Part shown: positions 36,296-45,051 of the stretch, in pieces | Position numbering within the stretch: position 1 is the stretch's first letter | Layout of the letters: the number at the start of each line of letters is the position of its first letter | NCBI GenBank assembly: GCA_944385105.1 | Contig: CALWVR010000027.1 | Location: 160,249 to 224,248, forward strand | Direction: 5' to 3' | DNA from: an uncultured Clostridia bacterium | GTDB lineage: Bacteria; Bacillota; Clostridia; Oscillospirales; Acutalibacteraceae | Length of the DNA stretch: 64,000 nucleotides | Program-made: the position numbers and the translations under genes | The notes under the pieces: model-generated | What the model was told of the DNA's origin: nothing | The model's input: the letters and a program-made list of their open reading frames with translations, nothing else | Databases searched by the model: none

Positions 36296-36766
36296 TTAAT
36301 TAAGTAATGCAATACTAAGATTTAAATAACTAGCAAAAGTTACCCATAAAAGATATGGCACCATAAGATATGCAGCAGGTTTTGAAATTTTATAAAATAG
36401 GACAATAGTAATAAGTATTAAAAGCCATAAAATAATTAGCCATAAAAATGAAAAGAAATAAAGATTTAAATTAAAGAAAAGAATCGGCCAAAAAAAGTTA
36501 AATAGTAATTGAAGCCCGTATATTTTCAGCGCAGTTTTTGTCTTGTTTCCATCACTACTTGACGTAATGATAATATATGATGCTAACCCCATAAGTATAT
36601 AAAGGATAGTCCATACAATAGGAAATAACCATCCAGGCGGGGATAAATACGGTTTGTTTAATTCGTCAAATGCCATCATACCTCTACTTGAAATGAGGCC
36701 TGCAAGTCCGCCTACAATTAGGGGAATAGCAATACTTAAAATGAGTCCTTTCCACTTGATTTTCAA
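36296..36766 (-). CDS. tspO: TspO/MBR family protein
   Basis: 156 residues with five membrane helices. Conserved family sequences: KPYLSPPGWLFPIVWTILYILMG after helix 1, LQLLFNFFWPILFF in helix 3 and YLLWVTFASYLNLSI at the end. TspO proteins bind porphyrins and similar ligands and may help manage tetrapyrrole or oxidative stress; the physiological role is uncertain. TTG start at 36766 behind GGGGGTGATTAA. Single gene with its own terminator. Confidence 0.92.
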   Translation of the reverse strand: MKIKWKGLILSIAIPLIVGGLAGLISSRGMMAFDELNKPYLSPPGWLFPIVWTILYILMGLASYIIITSSSDGNKTKTALKIYGLQLLFNFFWPILFFNLNLYFFSFLWLIILWLLILITIVLFYKISKPAAYLMVPYLLWVTFASYLNLSIALLN

Positions 36767-36892
36767 TTAATCACCCCCGTTACAAATATATTAAAAAAGA
36801 TATTATTTATGATATTACTTACGAGTCATTAATAATTTTAATTTAATTGACCAAGCTAATTTTATTAATAATTTTAATGGAGGAAAATCTTT

Positions 36893-37327
36893 ATGATTAA
36901 TGAAGACACAATAAAGCTTTTAAAAGAATGTAATTCTGGAATCAAAATGGGTATTAGTTCTCTTGATGAGGTGCTTGGTCGTGTAAAAGATGAAAACCTA
37001 AAAAAAGTTTTATCAGACTGCAAAGAAGAGCATGAAAAACTTGAAAATGAAACATATGAGCTTTTAAATGAATATCATGACTCAGGTAAGGAAGCTGATG
37101 CAATGGCTAAGGGAATGTCCTGGCTTAAAACGAATGTTCAACTTGCTATGAATGATTCAGACAAAACGGTTGCAAATTTAATTACAGATGGTTGCAATAT
37201 GGGTATAAAGTCATTAAATAAGTATTTAAATCAGTATGAAGCGGCCGAAGAAAAAGTTAAAGATATTGCAAAGAGACTTATAAATCTTGAGGAAAAATTG
37301 GTAGTTGATTTAAGACAGTATCTATAG
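36893..37327 (+). CDS. DUF2383-like four-helix protein
   Basis: 144 residues, acidic and fully helical in appearance, with two long helical hairpins (KLLKECNSGIKMGISSLDEVL; GCNMGIKSLNKYLNQYEAAEEK). The pattern resembles the ferritin-like DUF2383/PA2169 bundle, known from sequence families but of unclear function. Two internally similar segments (ECNSGIKMGISSLDE and GCNMGIKSLNK) hint at an internal duplication. No metal-binding motif is certain. ATG with ATGGAGGAAAATC ahead; followed by a terminator. Confidence 0.6.
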   Translation: MINEDTIKLLKECNSGIKMGISSLDEVLGRVKDENLKKVLSDCKEEHEKLENETYELLNEYHDSGKEADAMAKGMSWLKTNVQLAMNDSDKTVANLITDGCNMGIKSLNKYLNQYEAAEEKVKDIAKRLINLEEKLVVDLRQYL

Positions 37328-37375
37328 TTTAACAACTTTTAATTAACTGTTGCAATTTAGAAAACAACTTGTGAT

Positions 37376-37429
37376 AAAGGTACTGAAATGCACACTATAA
37401 AGTAGGAAAAATATTTCAGTTGCCTTTTT
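37376..37429 (+). terminator. Terminator after the DUF2383-like gene
   Basis: Stem AAAGG-ACTGAAAT / ATTTCAGT-CCTTT with a 22-base loop and T run, about 50 bases after the stop. The rest of the 306-base gap (37328-37633) shows nothing else. Confidence 0.6.
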
Positions 37430-37633
37430 ATAAGTTGACTTTACATAATTGTTGTTAAGTGTACTTGTTTTTGATAAATTTTTATACTATAAGCAGGGTT
37501 TACTTTATGCTTTTAATAAGAACAAACGGTAATTATTTTGTAATTAATTATATGCTAGTAAGTAAGTTACCTTTAAAAGTAATAAGTCATAGAATGTAAG
37601 ATAGTCTATTTTATTATATTTGGAGGTAAAGTA

Positions 37634-38077
37634 ATGCAAATATGTGATAATTTTAATGAAGAGCAAAAAGCCCAATTTAATATATTAGAAAATAGTGAAG
37701 TACTTTTAACTGTAATAATTATAGGCTCTTTAATGAGACTTATGTATATAAATATGCAAAAGAACCAGCTGGTTAATAGTGTGCTGTGCCCTAAAACAAA
37801 TGAGTCTAATAGTTCAAATGGCTTTTGCATACAGTTAGTTTCGTCTTTATTAGTAATATATGGCCTTTTTGGATTTTATAATCAGTCTATAAATATAGCA
37901 AGAGCATCTAGTAAGGAAGGTTCAGTTGCAAAAGAACAATGTATGGAAATTACTTTAAGTGAAGTTGTTATATTAGTGTCTTTAATAAGATTGTATATGC
38001 TATTTTTGGCTAACGATAATGCTAATGCCTCAGTTAGAAATCAAGAAATATTGGAGTTAGATGAAACAGTAGAGTAG
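37634..38077 (+). CDS. Small membrane protein of unknown function
   Basis: 147 residues with three hydrophobic segments (VLLTVIIIGSLMRLMYI, LVSSLLVIYGLFGFY, VVILVSLIRLYMLFL) and a polar acidic tail. No family recognised. ATG behind a strong site (TTGGAGGTAAAGTA). It is isolated in a low-density accessory stretch, so expression and role are unknown. Confidence 0.6.
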   Translation: MQICDNFNEEQKAQFNILENSEVLLTVIIIGSLMRLMYINMQKNQLVNSVLCPKTNESNSSNGFCIQLVSSLLVIYGLFGFYNQSINIARASSKEGSVAKEQCMEITLSEVVILVSLIRLYMLFLANDNANASVRNQEILELDETVE

Positions 38078-38231
38078 AAAAAGATTTATTATTTTGTAGA
38101 TGAAATAAAATTTATAGATAACTTTCCGTTATTAACAATTTATAAAGATAGGTGCTAATAATTTTATATTAGACACTTTATTTTAGTTTATAACTATGCT
38201 ATAATGTACTAAAAAAAAAGAAGGTATTTTT

Positions 38232-38972
38232 TTGAAGAGTTATTTAAAAAAGATCACTGTTACACCCAGTGATGTTGATTTTCAATGTAAAATGAGTATA
38301 ACTAGAATGATGGAAAAATTTCAAGAAATAGCAGGAGATCATGTAAAACTTTTTAATGCTGATAATGAAACATTAATAAAAAATTATAATGTATGTTGGT
38401 TTATAACGAGGATGAAAATAGATGTAAAACATTTTCCTCATTTAGGAGACGATATTATTATAGAGACATTTCCAACAGAGCCTAAAAGATTAAAACAAAA
38501 TAGATTGTATGTTATATATAATAGTAAAAATGAAGTTTTGGTAGACGGCGTTTCCGAATGGTGCTTATATGATATCAATTTGAAAAAATTAAAAAGATTT
38601 GATGAATTAAAAAGTTATTTTATGAATTCGATGGAATTTAATAAAAGCTACGACGGGTGCACTTATACTAGATTTAATATGGATGTATTAGATGAAGACT
38701 TTTGCTATGAATATGAATCTCGGGCTTGTGATATAGACATGAATTTGCATACCAATAATGTTTCATATGGAAGAATGATAATGAACTCTTTTAACTGTGA
38801 TTATCTAAGTAAGAATAAATTAAAAAGCTTTGAAATTAAATTTATAAATCAAAGTTTTGAGTCTGATGTAATAAGAATATTTAAAAAGTATATCGATAAG
38901 GATTCATTTTATATTGTTGGAAAGTCAAAGGAAAGTGACAATAAAATCTTTGAATCGATGGTTAAATTTTGA
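38232..38972 (+). CDS. Acyl-ACP thioesterase
   Basis: 246 residues with two hot-dog folds. The first (about 1-125) has the family FQEIAGDHVKLF and FITRMKIDV stretches; the second has CDIDMNLHTNNVSYGRM, containing the His/Asn catalytic pair of FatA/FatB-type enzymes. Releases free fatty acids from acyl-ACP. In a bacterium with DegV/FakB proteins these fatty acids could be re-used, an inference. TTG start at 38232 after AGAAGGTATTTT. Confidence 0.9.
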   Translation: MKSYLKKITVTPSDVDFQCKMSITRMMEKFQEIAGDHVKLFNADNETLIKNYNVCWFITRMKIDVKHFPHLGDDIIIETFPTEPKRLKQNRLYVIYNSKNEVLVDGVSEWCLYDINLKKLKRFDELKSYFMNSMEFNKSYDGCTYTRFNMDVLDEDFCYEYESRACDIDMNLHTNNVSYGRMIMNSFNCDYLSKNKLKSFEIKFINQSFESDVIRIFKKYIDKDSFYIVGKSKESDNKIFESMVKF

Positions 38973-39292
38973 TATAGTTAGTTACTACTTGTTATAATAT
39001 ATATTTTTGTAGATAAACTCTTATATAATATACTTTAAAGTAGTATAGAATTTTTTGTCTATAATTGATGCCTGCAGTCAACAGGCATCATTAAAGATAG
39101 TGTATAAGAATAAGTTTTATTTAAAATGTTTTATTTTAGAGATATAATAGATTAGAATATAATATATTTATTAATGTGTTTAAACTGAAAAGTCTTCATT
39201 TTAATTAGAATCTTATACTTATATCTAATTAATAATTTAATAATGTTCAAAAATTATGTATTTGCTAATAACTTAAAAATATAAAAGCTAAG

Positions 39293-39322
39293 TATTTTTA
39301 TGTGCTGCAGCATATAAAAATA
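39293..39322. repeat. 30-base near-perfect palindrome
   Basis: Fifteen-base arms around CTGCAG (TATTTTTATGTGCTG and its complement) with one mismatch, in a gene-free stretch about 170 bases before the galU promoter. Could be a protein-binding site or a cruciform-prone remnant. Confidence 0.7.
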
Positions 39323-39484
39323 TTATTAGGATTTTATGATTAATTTTAATAATTATTCTATATGTTCTATTATATTAAGTGATATGATAGACTGTAGTGT
39401 TATTAGAAAACTCAAAGAATGGAAGTCAAATGATTCTAATTTTTTATGTTATTAAAAGTTTCATAAGTTGAGACTTTTAAAGGA

Positions 39485-39513
39485 TTGACTAATTTTAAAT
39501 AATAATATAAAAT
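39485..39513 (+). promoter_or_regulatory. Sigma-A promoter of galU
   Basis: TTGACT (39485-39490), 17-base spacer, TAAAAT (39508-39513), about 90 bases before the galU ATG. Confidence 0.65.
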
Positions 39514-39602
39514 AGATACATATTTTGAATAGGGTTTAAGAGGTGACTGGTTTAATTTCAGTCCTTGCCCCATTGCAACTTAGTTTATGTGAGAGGTATA
39601 TC

Positions 39603-40472
39603 ATGAAAGTAAAGAAGGCAATTATACCAGCAGCAGGTCTTGGAACAAGAGTTTTACCAGCAACGAAAGCTATGCCTAAAGAGATGTTTCCGATAGTTGA
39701 TAAGCCAGCGATACAATACATAGTTGAAGAAGCTGTTAATTCTGGAATTACGGATATATTAATAATTTTAAATAGAGGAAAAAGTATTATCGAGGATCAT
39801 TTTGACAAATCCCCAGAACTTGAACTAAATTTATTGAGTTCAGGAAAAGAAAAGTTTTATGATGAAATTAATAGCATATCAAATCTTGCAAATATATACT
39901 TTACGAGGCAGAAAGAGATCAAGGGTCTTGGTCATGCTGTAAATTGTGCAAGAACATTTGTAGGCAAAGACCCTTTTGCAGTTCTTTATGGTGACGATGT
40001 TATAATTGGTAAAGATCCTGCATGTGCTCAATTGATACGAGTGTATGAAGAATTTAAAAAGCCAGTTTTGGGAATAAGTAAAGTTCCTAAGGAAGATATT
40101 TCAAGATATAGCTCTTTAGAGGTTAAAAATATAAGGGACAATATATTTAGTTGTTCAAATATGATTGAAAAGCCGAATGAAGATGAAATTATGTCGTTAT
40201 ATTCTATTTTAGGCAGATGTGTTCTTACTAGTGATATATTTGATATATTGGATGTGACTGCTCCAGGTGCGGGTGGAGAAATTCAATTAACAGATGCTAT
40301 GAAGACCTTAGCTAAGAGAAGTGGTATGATGGCCGTGGAATTTACAGGAACCAGATATGATATGGGAAATAAACTTGGAATAATGAAAGCAAATGTAGAG
40401 GTAGCACTTCAAAATAATGAGATAGGAAAAGACTTTAGAAAATACATAGAGAGCGTAATAAATAATACCTAG
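39603..40472 (+). CDS. galU: UTP-glucose-1-phosphate uridylyltransferase
   Basis: 289 residues, matching GalU/GtaB: KKAIIPAAGLGTRVLPATKAMPKEM (split family motif at the N-terminus), the IKGLGHAVNCAR region, and GKDPFAVLYGDDV. Makes UDP-glucose for surface glycans and lipids; it could supply the glycan operon at 21-29 kb. ATG at 39603 with GAGAGGTATATC ahead; the frame runs on upstream to 39543 without a site. Monocistronic, with its own promoter and terminator. Confidence 0.95.
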   Translation: MKVKKAIIPAAGLGTRVLPATKAMPKEMFPIVDKPAIQYIVEEAVNSGITDILIILNRGKSIIEDHFDKSPELELNLLSSGKEKFYDEINSISNLANIYFTRQKEIKGLGHAVNCARTFVGKDPFAVLYGDDVIIGKDPACAQLIRVYEEFKKPVLGISKVPKEDISRYSSLEVKNIRDNIFSCSNMIEKPNEDEIMSLYSILGRCVLTSDIFDILDVTAPGAGGEIQLTDAMKTLAKRSGMMAVEFTGTRYDMGNKLGIMKANVEVALQNNEIGKDFRKYIESVINNT

Positions 40473-40510
40473 GGCAGTCTGGCTAATTATTGTCAAGACT
40501 GTCTTTTTTT
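40473..40510 (+). terminator. Terminator of galU
   Basis: GGCAGTCT / AGACTGTC stem (one G-U pair) followed by seven T. Confidence 0.85.
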
Positions 40511-40527
40511 AAAAGGACTAATTGTTA

Positions 40528-40556
40528 TTGAAATATATGGATTAAATTAGTATAAT
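40528..40556 (+). promoter_or_regulatory. Sigma-A promoter of rnhA
   Basis: TTGAAA (40528-40533), 17-base spacer, TATAAT (40551-40556). Confidence 0.7.
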
Positions 40557-40607
40557 TGTATGATAAAATTTTAAAATATAAGGAGGGAGTGCAAGTACTA
40601 TTAGAGC

Positions 40608-41066
40608 TTGTACGATTTAATATTGAAGAAAGTAGAAATATTTACAGACGGAGCCTGCAGGGGGAATCCTGGTCCAGGTGGATGGGGTGCAATTTTAAGG
40701 TATAATAATAAGGAAAAGGAGATATGCGGAGGGGAAAAAGATACTACTAATAATAGAATGGAAATATTAGCGGTTATAAAAGCTCTTGATATTTTAAAAG
40801 AACCCTGTGAAGTAACACTTTATAGTGACTCACAGTATGTATGCAATGCTATCTCTAAAGGATGGGCTAAAAAGTGGAGAGATAATGGGTGGAAAAGAAA
40901 CAAGAATCAACCTGCCTTAAATAAAGACCTATGGGAAAGACTACTATTGCTACTTGAAAAACATGTAGTTAATGTTGTGTGGATAAAGGGTCATGCGGGG
41001 CATGAGGAAAATGAAAGGTGTGATATTTTAGCTGTTAAAGCAGCAGAAAAGGTAAATTTAGAATAG
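40608..41066 (+). CDS. rnhA: Ribonuclease HI
   Basis: About 152 residues. All active-site residues are visible: Asp in [17 protein letters not shown], Glu in NNRMEI, Asp in YSDSQY and the C-terminal His/Asp in [13 protein letters not shown]. Cleaves RNA in RNA-DNA hybrids such as primers and R-loops. The start is unclear: the family usually begins KKVEIFTDG, which suggests the TTG at 40623, but the only good ribosome site (AGGAGGG, 40581-40587) is 20 bases before the TTG at 40608 and further from 40623. Confidence 0.93.
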   Translation: MYDLILKKVEIFTDGACRGNPGPGGWGAILRYNNKEKEICGGEKDTTNNRMEILAVIKALDILKEPCEVTLYSDSQYVCNAISKGWAKKWRDNGWKRNKNQPALNKDLWERLLLLLEKHVVNVVWIKGHAGHEENERCDILAVKAAEKVNLE

Positions 41067-41075
41067 ATTGTATAG

Positions 41076-41104
41076 TTGCATAATATTGTTTTATGAAGTA
41101 TTAT
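41076..41104 (+). promoter_or_regulatory. Probable promoter of iscS-iscU
   Basis: TTGCAT (41076-41081), 17-base spacer, TATTAT (41099-41104). No IscR gene or recognisable IscR site nearby. Confidence 0.5.
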
Positions 41105-41159
41105 TTATATAGCAGCCGTTTTTATTTTACTTAAACTTACTAAATGAAGGTGATTTTTA

Positions 41160-42341
41160 ATGAATAAGTATATTTATGCGGATAATGCCGCAACGACTCA
41201 AGTATCAGAGAGAGTACTTAAGGCTATGCTTCCTTATTATAAGGAACGATTTGGAAACCCTTCAAGCATATATTCTATAGGGCAAGAAGCTAAAGATGCA
41301 GTTGAATCTGCAAGACAAATTGTTGCTTCATATTTAAATGCAGATATGGATGAAATATATTTTACGTCTGGTGGAAGTGAATCTGATAATTGGGCAATAA
41401 AAGGTATAGCTTATCAGATGGGGAAAAAAGGTAAGAAACATATAATAACTACTAAATTTGAACATCATGCAGTGTTACACACTGTTGAAGCCCTTGAAAA
41501 AGAAGGGTTTGAAATAACTTATTTAGATGTACATGAAGATGGTATTATTCGTCTAGATGAATTAGAAAATGCGATAAGGAAAGATACTGCGCTTGTAACA
41601 ATTATATATGCTAATAATGAGATTGGTACGATTCAACCTATTGAAGAAATAGGAAAAATCTGTAGAGAAAAAGGTGTAATATTCCATACAGATGCAGTTC
41701 AAGCTGTTTCTAATGTACCTATTGATGTAAAGAGTCAAAACATAGACTTGCTATCTTTGTCTGGACATAAGTTTCATGCTCCAAAAGGGGTAGGAGCTCT
41801 TTATATAAAGCGTGGAATAACTTTAGAAAAACTTATTCACGGAGGAGCTCAAGAGAGAAAGCAAAGAGCCGGGACAGAAAATGTTGCGGGAATTGTTGGA
41901 CTTAGCGTTGCTCTTAAAGAGGCTTGTGATAACATGGAAGAAAGAAATAAGAGAGTTGTGGCTATGAGAGATAAGCTTATAGACAACCTTTTAAAAATAG
42001 ATAAGTCAAGACTTAATGGTCATCGTACAAAACGTTTACCTGGAAACGTCAATATGAGTTTTAGAGGAATTGAAGGGGAATCCTTACTACTTATGCTTGG
42101 TGCCAAAGGAATATGTGCTTCATCAGGTTCAGCATGTACTTCAGGTTCGCTTGATCCTAGTCATGTATTACTGGCTATTGGGCTTCCTCATGAAACAGCA
42201 CATGGTTCATTAAGGCTTACTATAGGTGGGGATAATACAGAAGAGGAGATAGATTACATTTTAAAGGAAATACCTTCAATTATTGAGAATCTTAGGAGAA
42301 TGTCTCCACTGTGGGAAAAAATTATAAAAGAAGAAAATTGA
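41160..42341 (+). CDS. iscS: Cysteine desulfurase (IscS/NifS)
   Basis: 393 residues. PLP lysine Lys204 in [12 protein letters not shown], the EHHAVLH motif at 101-107, and the active cysteine Cys326 in the mobile loop [10 protein letters not shown], of the IscS/NifS (group I) type. Moves sulfur from cysteine to the scaffold IscU encoded next. ATG with GAAGGTGATTTTT ahead. Two-gene iscS-iscU unit without hscA, hscB, fdx or iscR, the reduced clostridial layout. Confidence 0.95.
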   Translation: MNKYIYADNAATTQVSERVLKAMLPYYKERFGNPSSIYSIGQEAKDAVESARQIVASYLNADMDEIYFTSGGSESDNWAIKGIAYQMGKKGKKHIITTKFEHHAVLHTVEALEKEGFEITYLDVHEDGIIRLDELENAIRKDTALVTIIYANNEIGTIQPIEEIGKICREKGVIFHTDAVQAVSNVPIDVKSQNIDLLSLSGHKFHAPKGVGALYIKRGITLEKLIHGGAQERKQRAGTENVAGIVGLSVALKEACDNMEERNKRVVAMRDKLIDNLLKIDKSRLNGHRTKRLPGNVNMSFRGIEGESLLLMLGAKGICASSGSACTSGSLDPSHVLLAIGLPHETAHGSLRLTIGGDNTEEEIDYILKEIPSIIENLRRMSPLWEKIIKEEN

Positions 42342-42360
42342 TTCTAGAAAGGAGTTTTTT

Positions 42361-42816
42361 ATGGCATATAGTGAAAAGGTGATGGAACATTTCTCAAATC
42401 CGAGAAATGTAGGAGAAATAGAAGATGCAGATGGTATAGGTGAAGTAGGTAACCCTAAATGTGGGGACATTATGAAAATGTATATTAAGGTCAATGACGG
42501 TATTATAGAAGACGTAAAATTTAAGACATTTGGCTGTGGTGCTGCTATAGCAACAAGTTCAATGGCTACAGAATTAATAAAGGGTAAGAAAATCGAAGAA
42601 GCATTAAAACTTACTAATAAAGCAGTTATGGAGGCCCTTGGAGGGTTGCCACCTGTGAAAGTACATTGCTCTGTACTTGCTGAGCAAGCAATAAAAACTA
42701 CCATTGCAGATTATTATAGAAAAAGAGGGATAGACCCTGAGCCTATAATAGGTTCCTTAAAAAGCTGTAATCATGATCAAGAACTTTGTAATTGTGACAA
42801 CTGCACTTGTGAATAA
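42361..42816 (+). CDS. iscU: Fe-S scaffold protein IscU/NifU
   Basis: 151 residues. The three cluster ligands are present: Cys34 in NPKCGD (with Asp36), Cys59 in FGCGAAIA and Cys103 in KVHCSVLA, plus the LPPVK motif before the last. Assembles Fe-S clusters with sulfur from IscS. The last 16 residues form a Cys-rich tail with five Cys (136, 143, 145, 148, 150), as in NifU-like scaffolds of some anaerobes. Follows iscS by 19 bases behind GAAAGGAG. Confidence 0.95.
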   Translation: MAYSEKVMEHFSNPRNVGEIEDADGIGEVGNPKCGDIMKMYIKVNDGIIEDVKFKTFGCGAAIATSSMATELIKGKKIEEALKLTNKAVMEALGGLPPVKVHCSVLAEQAIKTTIADYYRKRGIDPEPIIGSLKSCNHDQELCNCDNCTCE

Positions 42817-42862
42817 ATAAGATTTTTATAATTAATTGTTTAAAATATTAAGGATGGTTAAA

Positions 42863-43651
42863 ATGAAAAAAATAATAACGATGGTTTTGCTAATGACTGT
42901 ATTTAATTCTAGTGCATGTGTTTTTGCTTTAAATGAACATACTTCGGGTGATTTGTGTGAGTCGTCAAGCCAATCAATTTGTAAAAATGAAGAAAGTAAG
43001 AAAATATTAAATGTTAAATACTATGGTCAACAAGAATCAGGATTAGTATCGGGATGTGAGGCTGTTAGTTCCTCCATGCTACTTAGTTATTATGGATGTG
43101 ATATTTCCCCAAAAGACTTTTCAGATTATTATATTATAAAAAAAGATTGGACTGTAAAGGCAAGAAGAACTTTTTATGGAGCCGATCCTAATAGTGCTTA
43201 TGTAGGAAATCCTTATATAAAAAGTGGTATGAACTGTGGATTTGGATGCTATGCACCTGCAATTGTAAAGGCTATTAATAGAGCTTTTGCAGAGAAGGAT
43301 TCTACTCGATTGGCTATTAATGTGACAGGAGTGACTATTGAACATTTAATTGATAAATATATAAAAAATGATCAACCAGTTCTTTTATGGGCAACAATGG
43401 ATATGAAAGAGTCAAGACCGACGGTGTCATGGAAGGTAGATTATGTTGATGAAAATGCTAAATATGCTTTAGGACAAACTTATACATGGATAGCAGGAGA
43501 GCATTGTTTGGTTTTGGTAGGATATGACAATGATAATTATTATTTTAATGATCCATATATGAATCATGGACTAATATCATACAACAAAGACCTTGTTAAT
43601 AAAAGATATCATGAACTTGGAATGCAATCAGTCGCTGTTATAGAGAAATAA
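42863..43651 (+). CDS. Secreted C39-like (papain-fold) peptidase domain protein
   Basis: 262 residues. A clear signal peptide (KKIITMVLLMTVFNSSACVFA) is followed by a Peptidase_C39_2-type domain: YYGQQESGLVSGCEAVSSSML contains the active-site Cys in the usual context, and GEHCLVLVGYDNDNYYFNDP supplies the His and Asp. Proposed role: extracellular peptidase or bacteriocin/immunity-type function; substrate unknown. ATG at 42863 with AAGGATGG ahead; an upstream TTG in frame lacks a site. It lies 19 bases before fumC and 46 after iscU, unexpected company for both. Confidence 0.8.
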   Translation: MKKIITMVLLMTVFNSSACVFALNEHTSGDLCESSSQSICKNEESKKILNVKYYGQQESGLVSGCEAVSSSMLLSYYGCDISPKDFSDYYIIKKDWTVKARRTFYGADPNSAYVGNPYIKSGMNCGFGCYAPAIVKAINRAFAEKDSTRLAINVTGVTIEHLIDKYIKNDQPVLLWATMDMKESRPTVSWKVDYVDENAKYALGQTYTWIAGEHCLVLVGYDNDNYYFNDPYMNHGLISYNKDLVNKRYHELGMQSVAVIEK

Positions 43652-43669
43652 GATTTAAGTGGTATTATT

Positions 43670-45034
43670 ATGGAATACAAAGTAGAAAGAGACACTATGG
43701 GTGAAGTTAAAGTTCCTTGTGATAAATATTGGGGAGCACAAACTCAAAGAAGCTATAATAACTTTAAAATTGGAAAGGAAAAAATGCCGATTGAGTTGAT
43801 ACATTCATATGCTGTTTTAAAAAAAGCATGTGCAATTGCGAATAATAAATTGGGCATACTTGAGGACGAAAAAAAGGATGCTATATGCAAAGTAAGCGAT
43901 GAGATGTTATCTGGAAAGCTTGATAATAATTTTCCTTTATCCGTTTTTCAGACAGGAAGCGGAACGCATACTAATATGAATGTTAATGAAGTGATATCAA
44001 ATAGAGGCAATGAACTTTTAGGGGATATAATGTTGCACCCAAATGATGTAGTAAATATGTCCCAGAGTTCTAATGACACTTTTAGCACTGCTATGAGGAT
44101 ATCTGCAGTGTGTGAGATAGAAGATAAACTTTTACCAGAAATTGATGAACTTATAATTACCCTTGAAGGGCTAGAAAACGAGAATAAAGACGTTATAAAA
44201 ATAGGAAGGACACACCTACAAGATGCAGTACCAATAAAGTTTTCTCAGGAGATAAGTGGATATAGGTTTATGCTTAAAGGCTCTAAAGAGATGTTACTAA
44301 GTTCTTTAGAAAATTTAAAGAAACTGTCTATAGGAGGCACTGCTGTTGGAACCGGGTTAAATGCTCCGGATGAGTTTGATAATGAAGTTACTAATATATT
44401 GTCAAAACTATTGAAAAAAGAATTTTATCCGAGTCATAATAAGTTTTACTCTATGACCTCATTTAATGATTTAGTATTTGCACATGGTGCCTTAAAGGCG
44501 TTGGCGGCTGACTTAATGAAGATATCAAACGATATAAGATGGTTAGCAAGCGGTCCTCGATGTGGACTTGGGGAAATATCTATTCCAGAAAATGAACCAG
44601 GAAGTTCGATAATGCCGGGGAAGGTTAATCCAACGCAATGTGAAGCTATGGCTATGGTGGCTGTACAGGTAATATCGAATGATGTAGCTGTTGGATTTGC
44701 AGCATCTCAGGGTAACTTTGAATTAAATGTGTTTATGCCTGTTTGTATATATAATTTTTTACAGTCGGTACGTCTTTTAACAGATTCAATAAGATCATTT
44801 AATAAGAATTGTGTTTCAGGGATAAAGATTAATGAGCAGAAGAGTCTTGAATATTTAGAGAGAACATTAATGACAGCTACAGCTTTAAACCCATACATAG
44901 GCTATGAAAAAGCAGCAAAAGTTTCTAAAGAAGCTTTTACAAAAGGATGGTCTTTGAAGAGAGCGGTAGTGGAGCTTGGATTTCTAACAGAATCTGAAGC
45001 TGAAATAGTGTTAGATCCTAAAAAGATGATTTAA
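43670..45034 (+). CDS. fumC: Class II fumarate hydratase
   Basis: 454 residues. Signature GSSIMPGKVNPTQCE is intact, along with QTGSGTHTNMN and the active-site loops NMSQSSNDTF and KIGRTHLQDAVP. Hydrates fumarate to L-malate without an Fe-S cluster. ATG behind a weak site (GTGGTATTATT). Followed 17 bases later by a malic enzyme, so the pair can convert fumarate to pyruvate with reduction of NAD(P). Confidence 0.95.
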   Translation: MEYKVERDTMGEVKVPCDKYWGAQTQRSYNNFKIGKEKMPIELIHSYAVLKKACAIANNKLGILEDEKKDAICKVSDEMLSGKLDNNFPLSVFQTGSGTHTNMNVNEVISNRGNELLGDIMLHPNDVVNMSQSSNDTFSTAMRISAVCEIEDKLLPEIDELIITLEGLENENKDVIKIGRTHLQDAVPIKFSQEISGYRFMLKGSKEMLLSSLENLKKLSIGGTAVGTGLNAPDEFDNEVTNILSKLLKKEFYPSHNKFYSMTSFNDLVFAHGALKALAADLMKISNDIRWLASGPRCGLGEISIPENEPGSSIMPGKVNPTQCEAMAMVAVQVISNDVAVGFAASQGNFELNVFMPVCIYNFLQSVRLLTDSIRSFNKNCVSGIKINEQKSLEYLERTLMTATALNPYIGYEKAAKVSKEAFTKGWSLKRAVVELGFLTESEAEIVLDPKKMI

Positions 45035-45051
45035 TAGAGAGGTAATTTTAG

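Larger units (their letters stand above)
38973..39602. other. 630-base region between thioesterase and galU
   Basis: No ordinary gene. It contains a nine-base perfect hairpin TGATGCCTG / CAGGCATCA at 39066-39090 without a T run, a 30-base near-perfect palindrome at 39293-39322, a weaker hairpin near 39452-39480 (AAAAGTTTC / GAGACTTTT), and the galU promoter. Confidence 0.55.
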
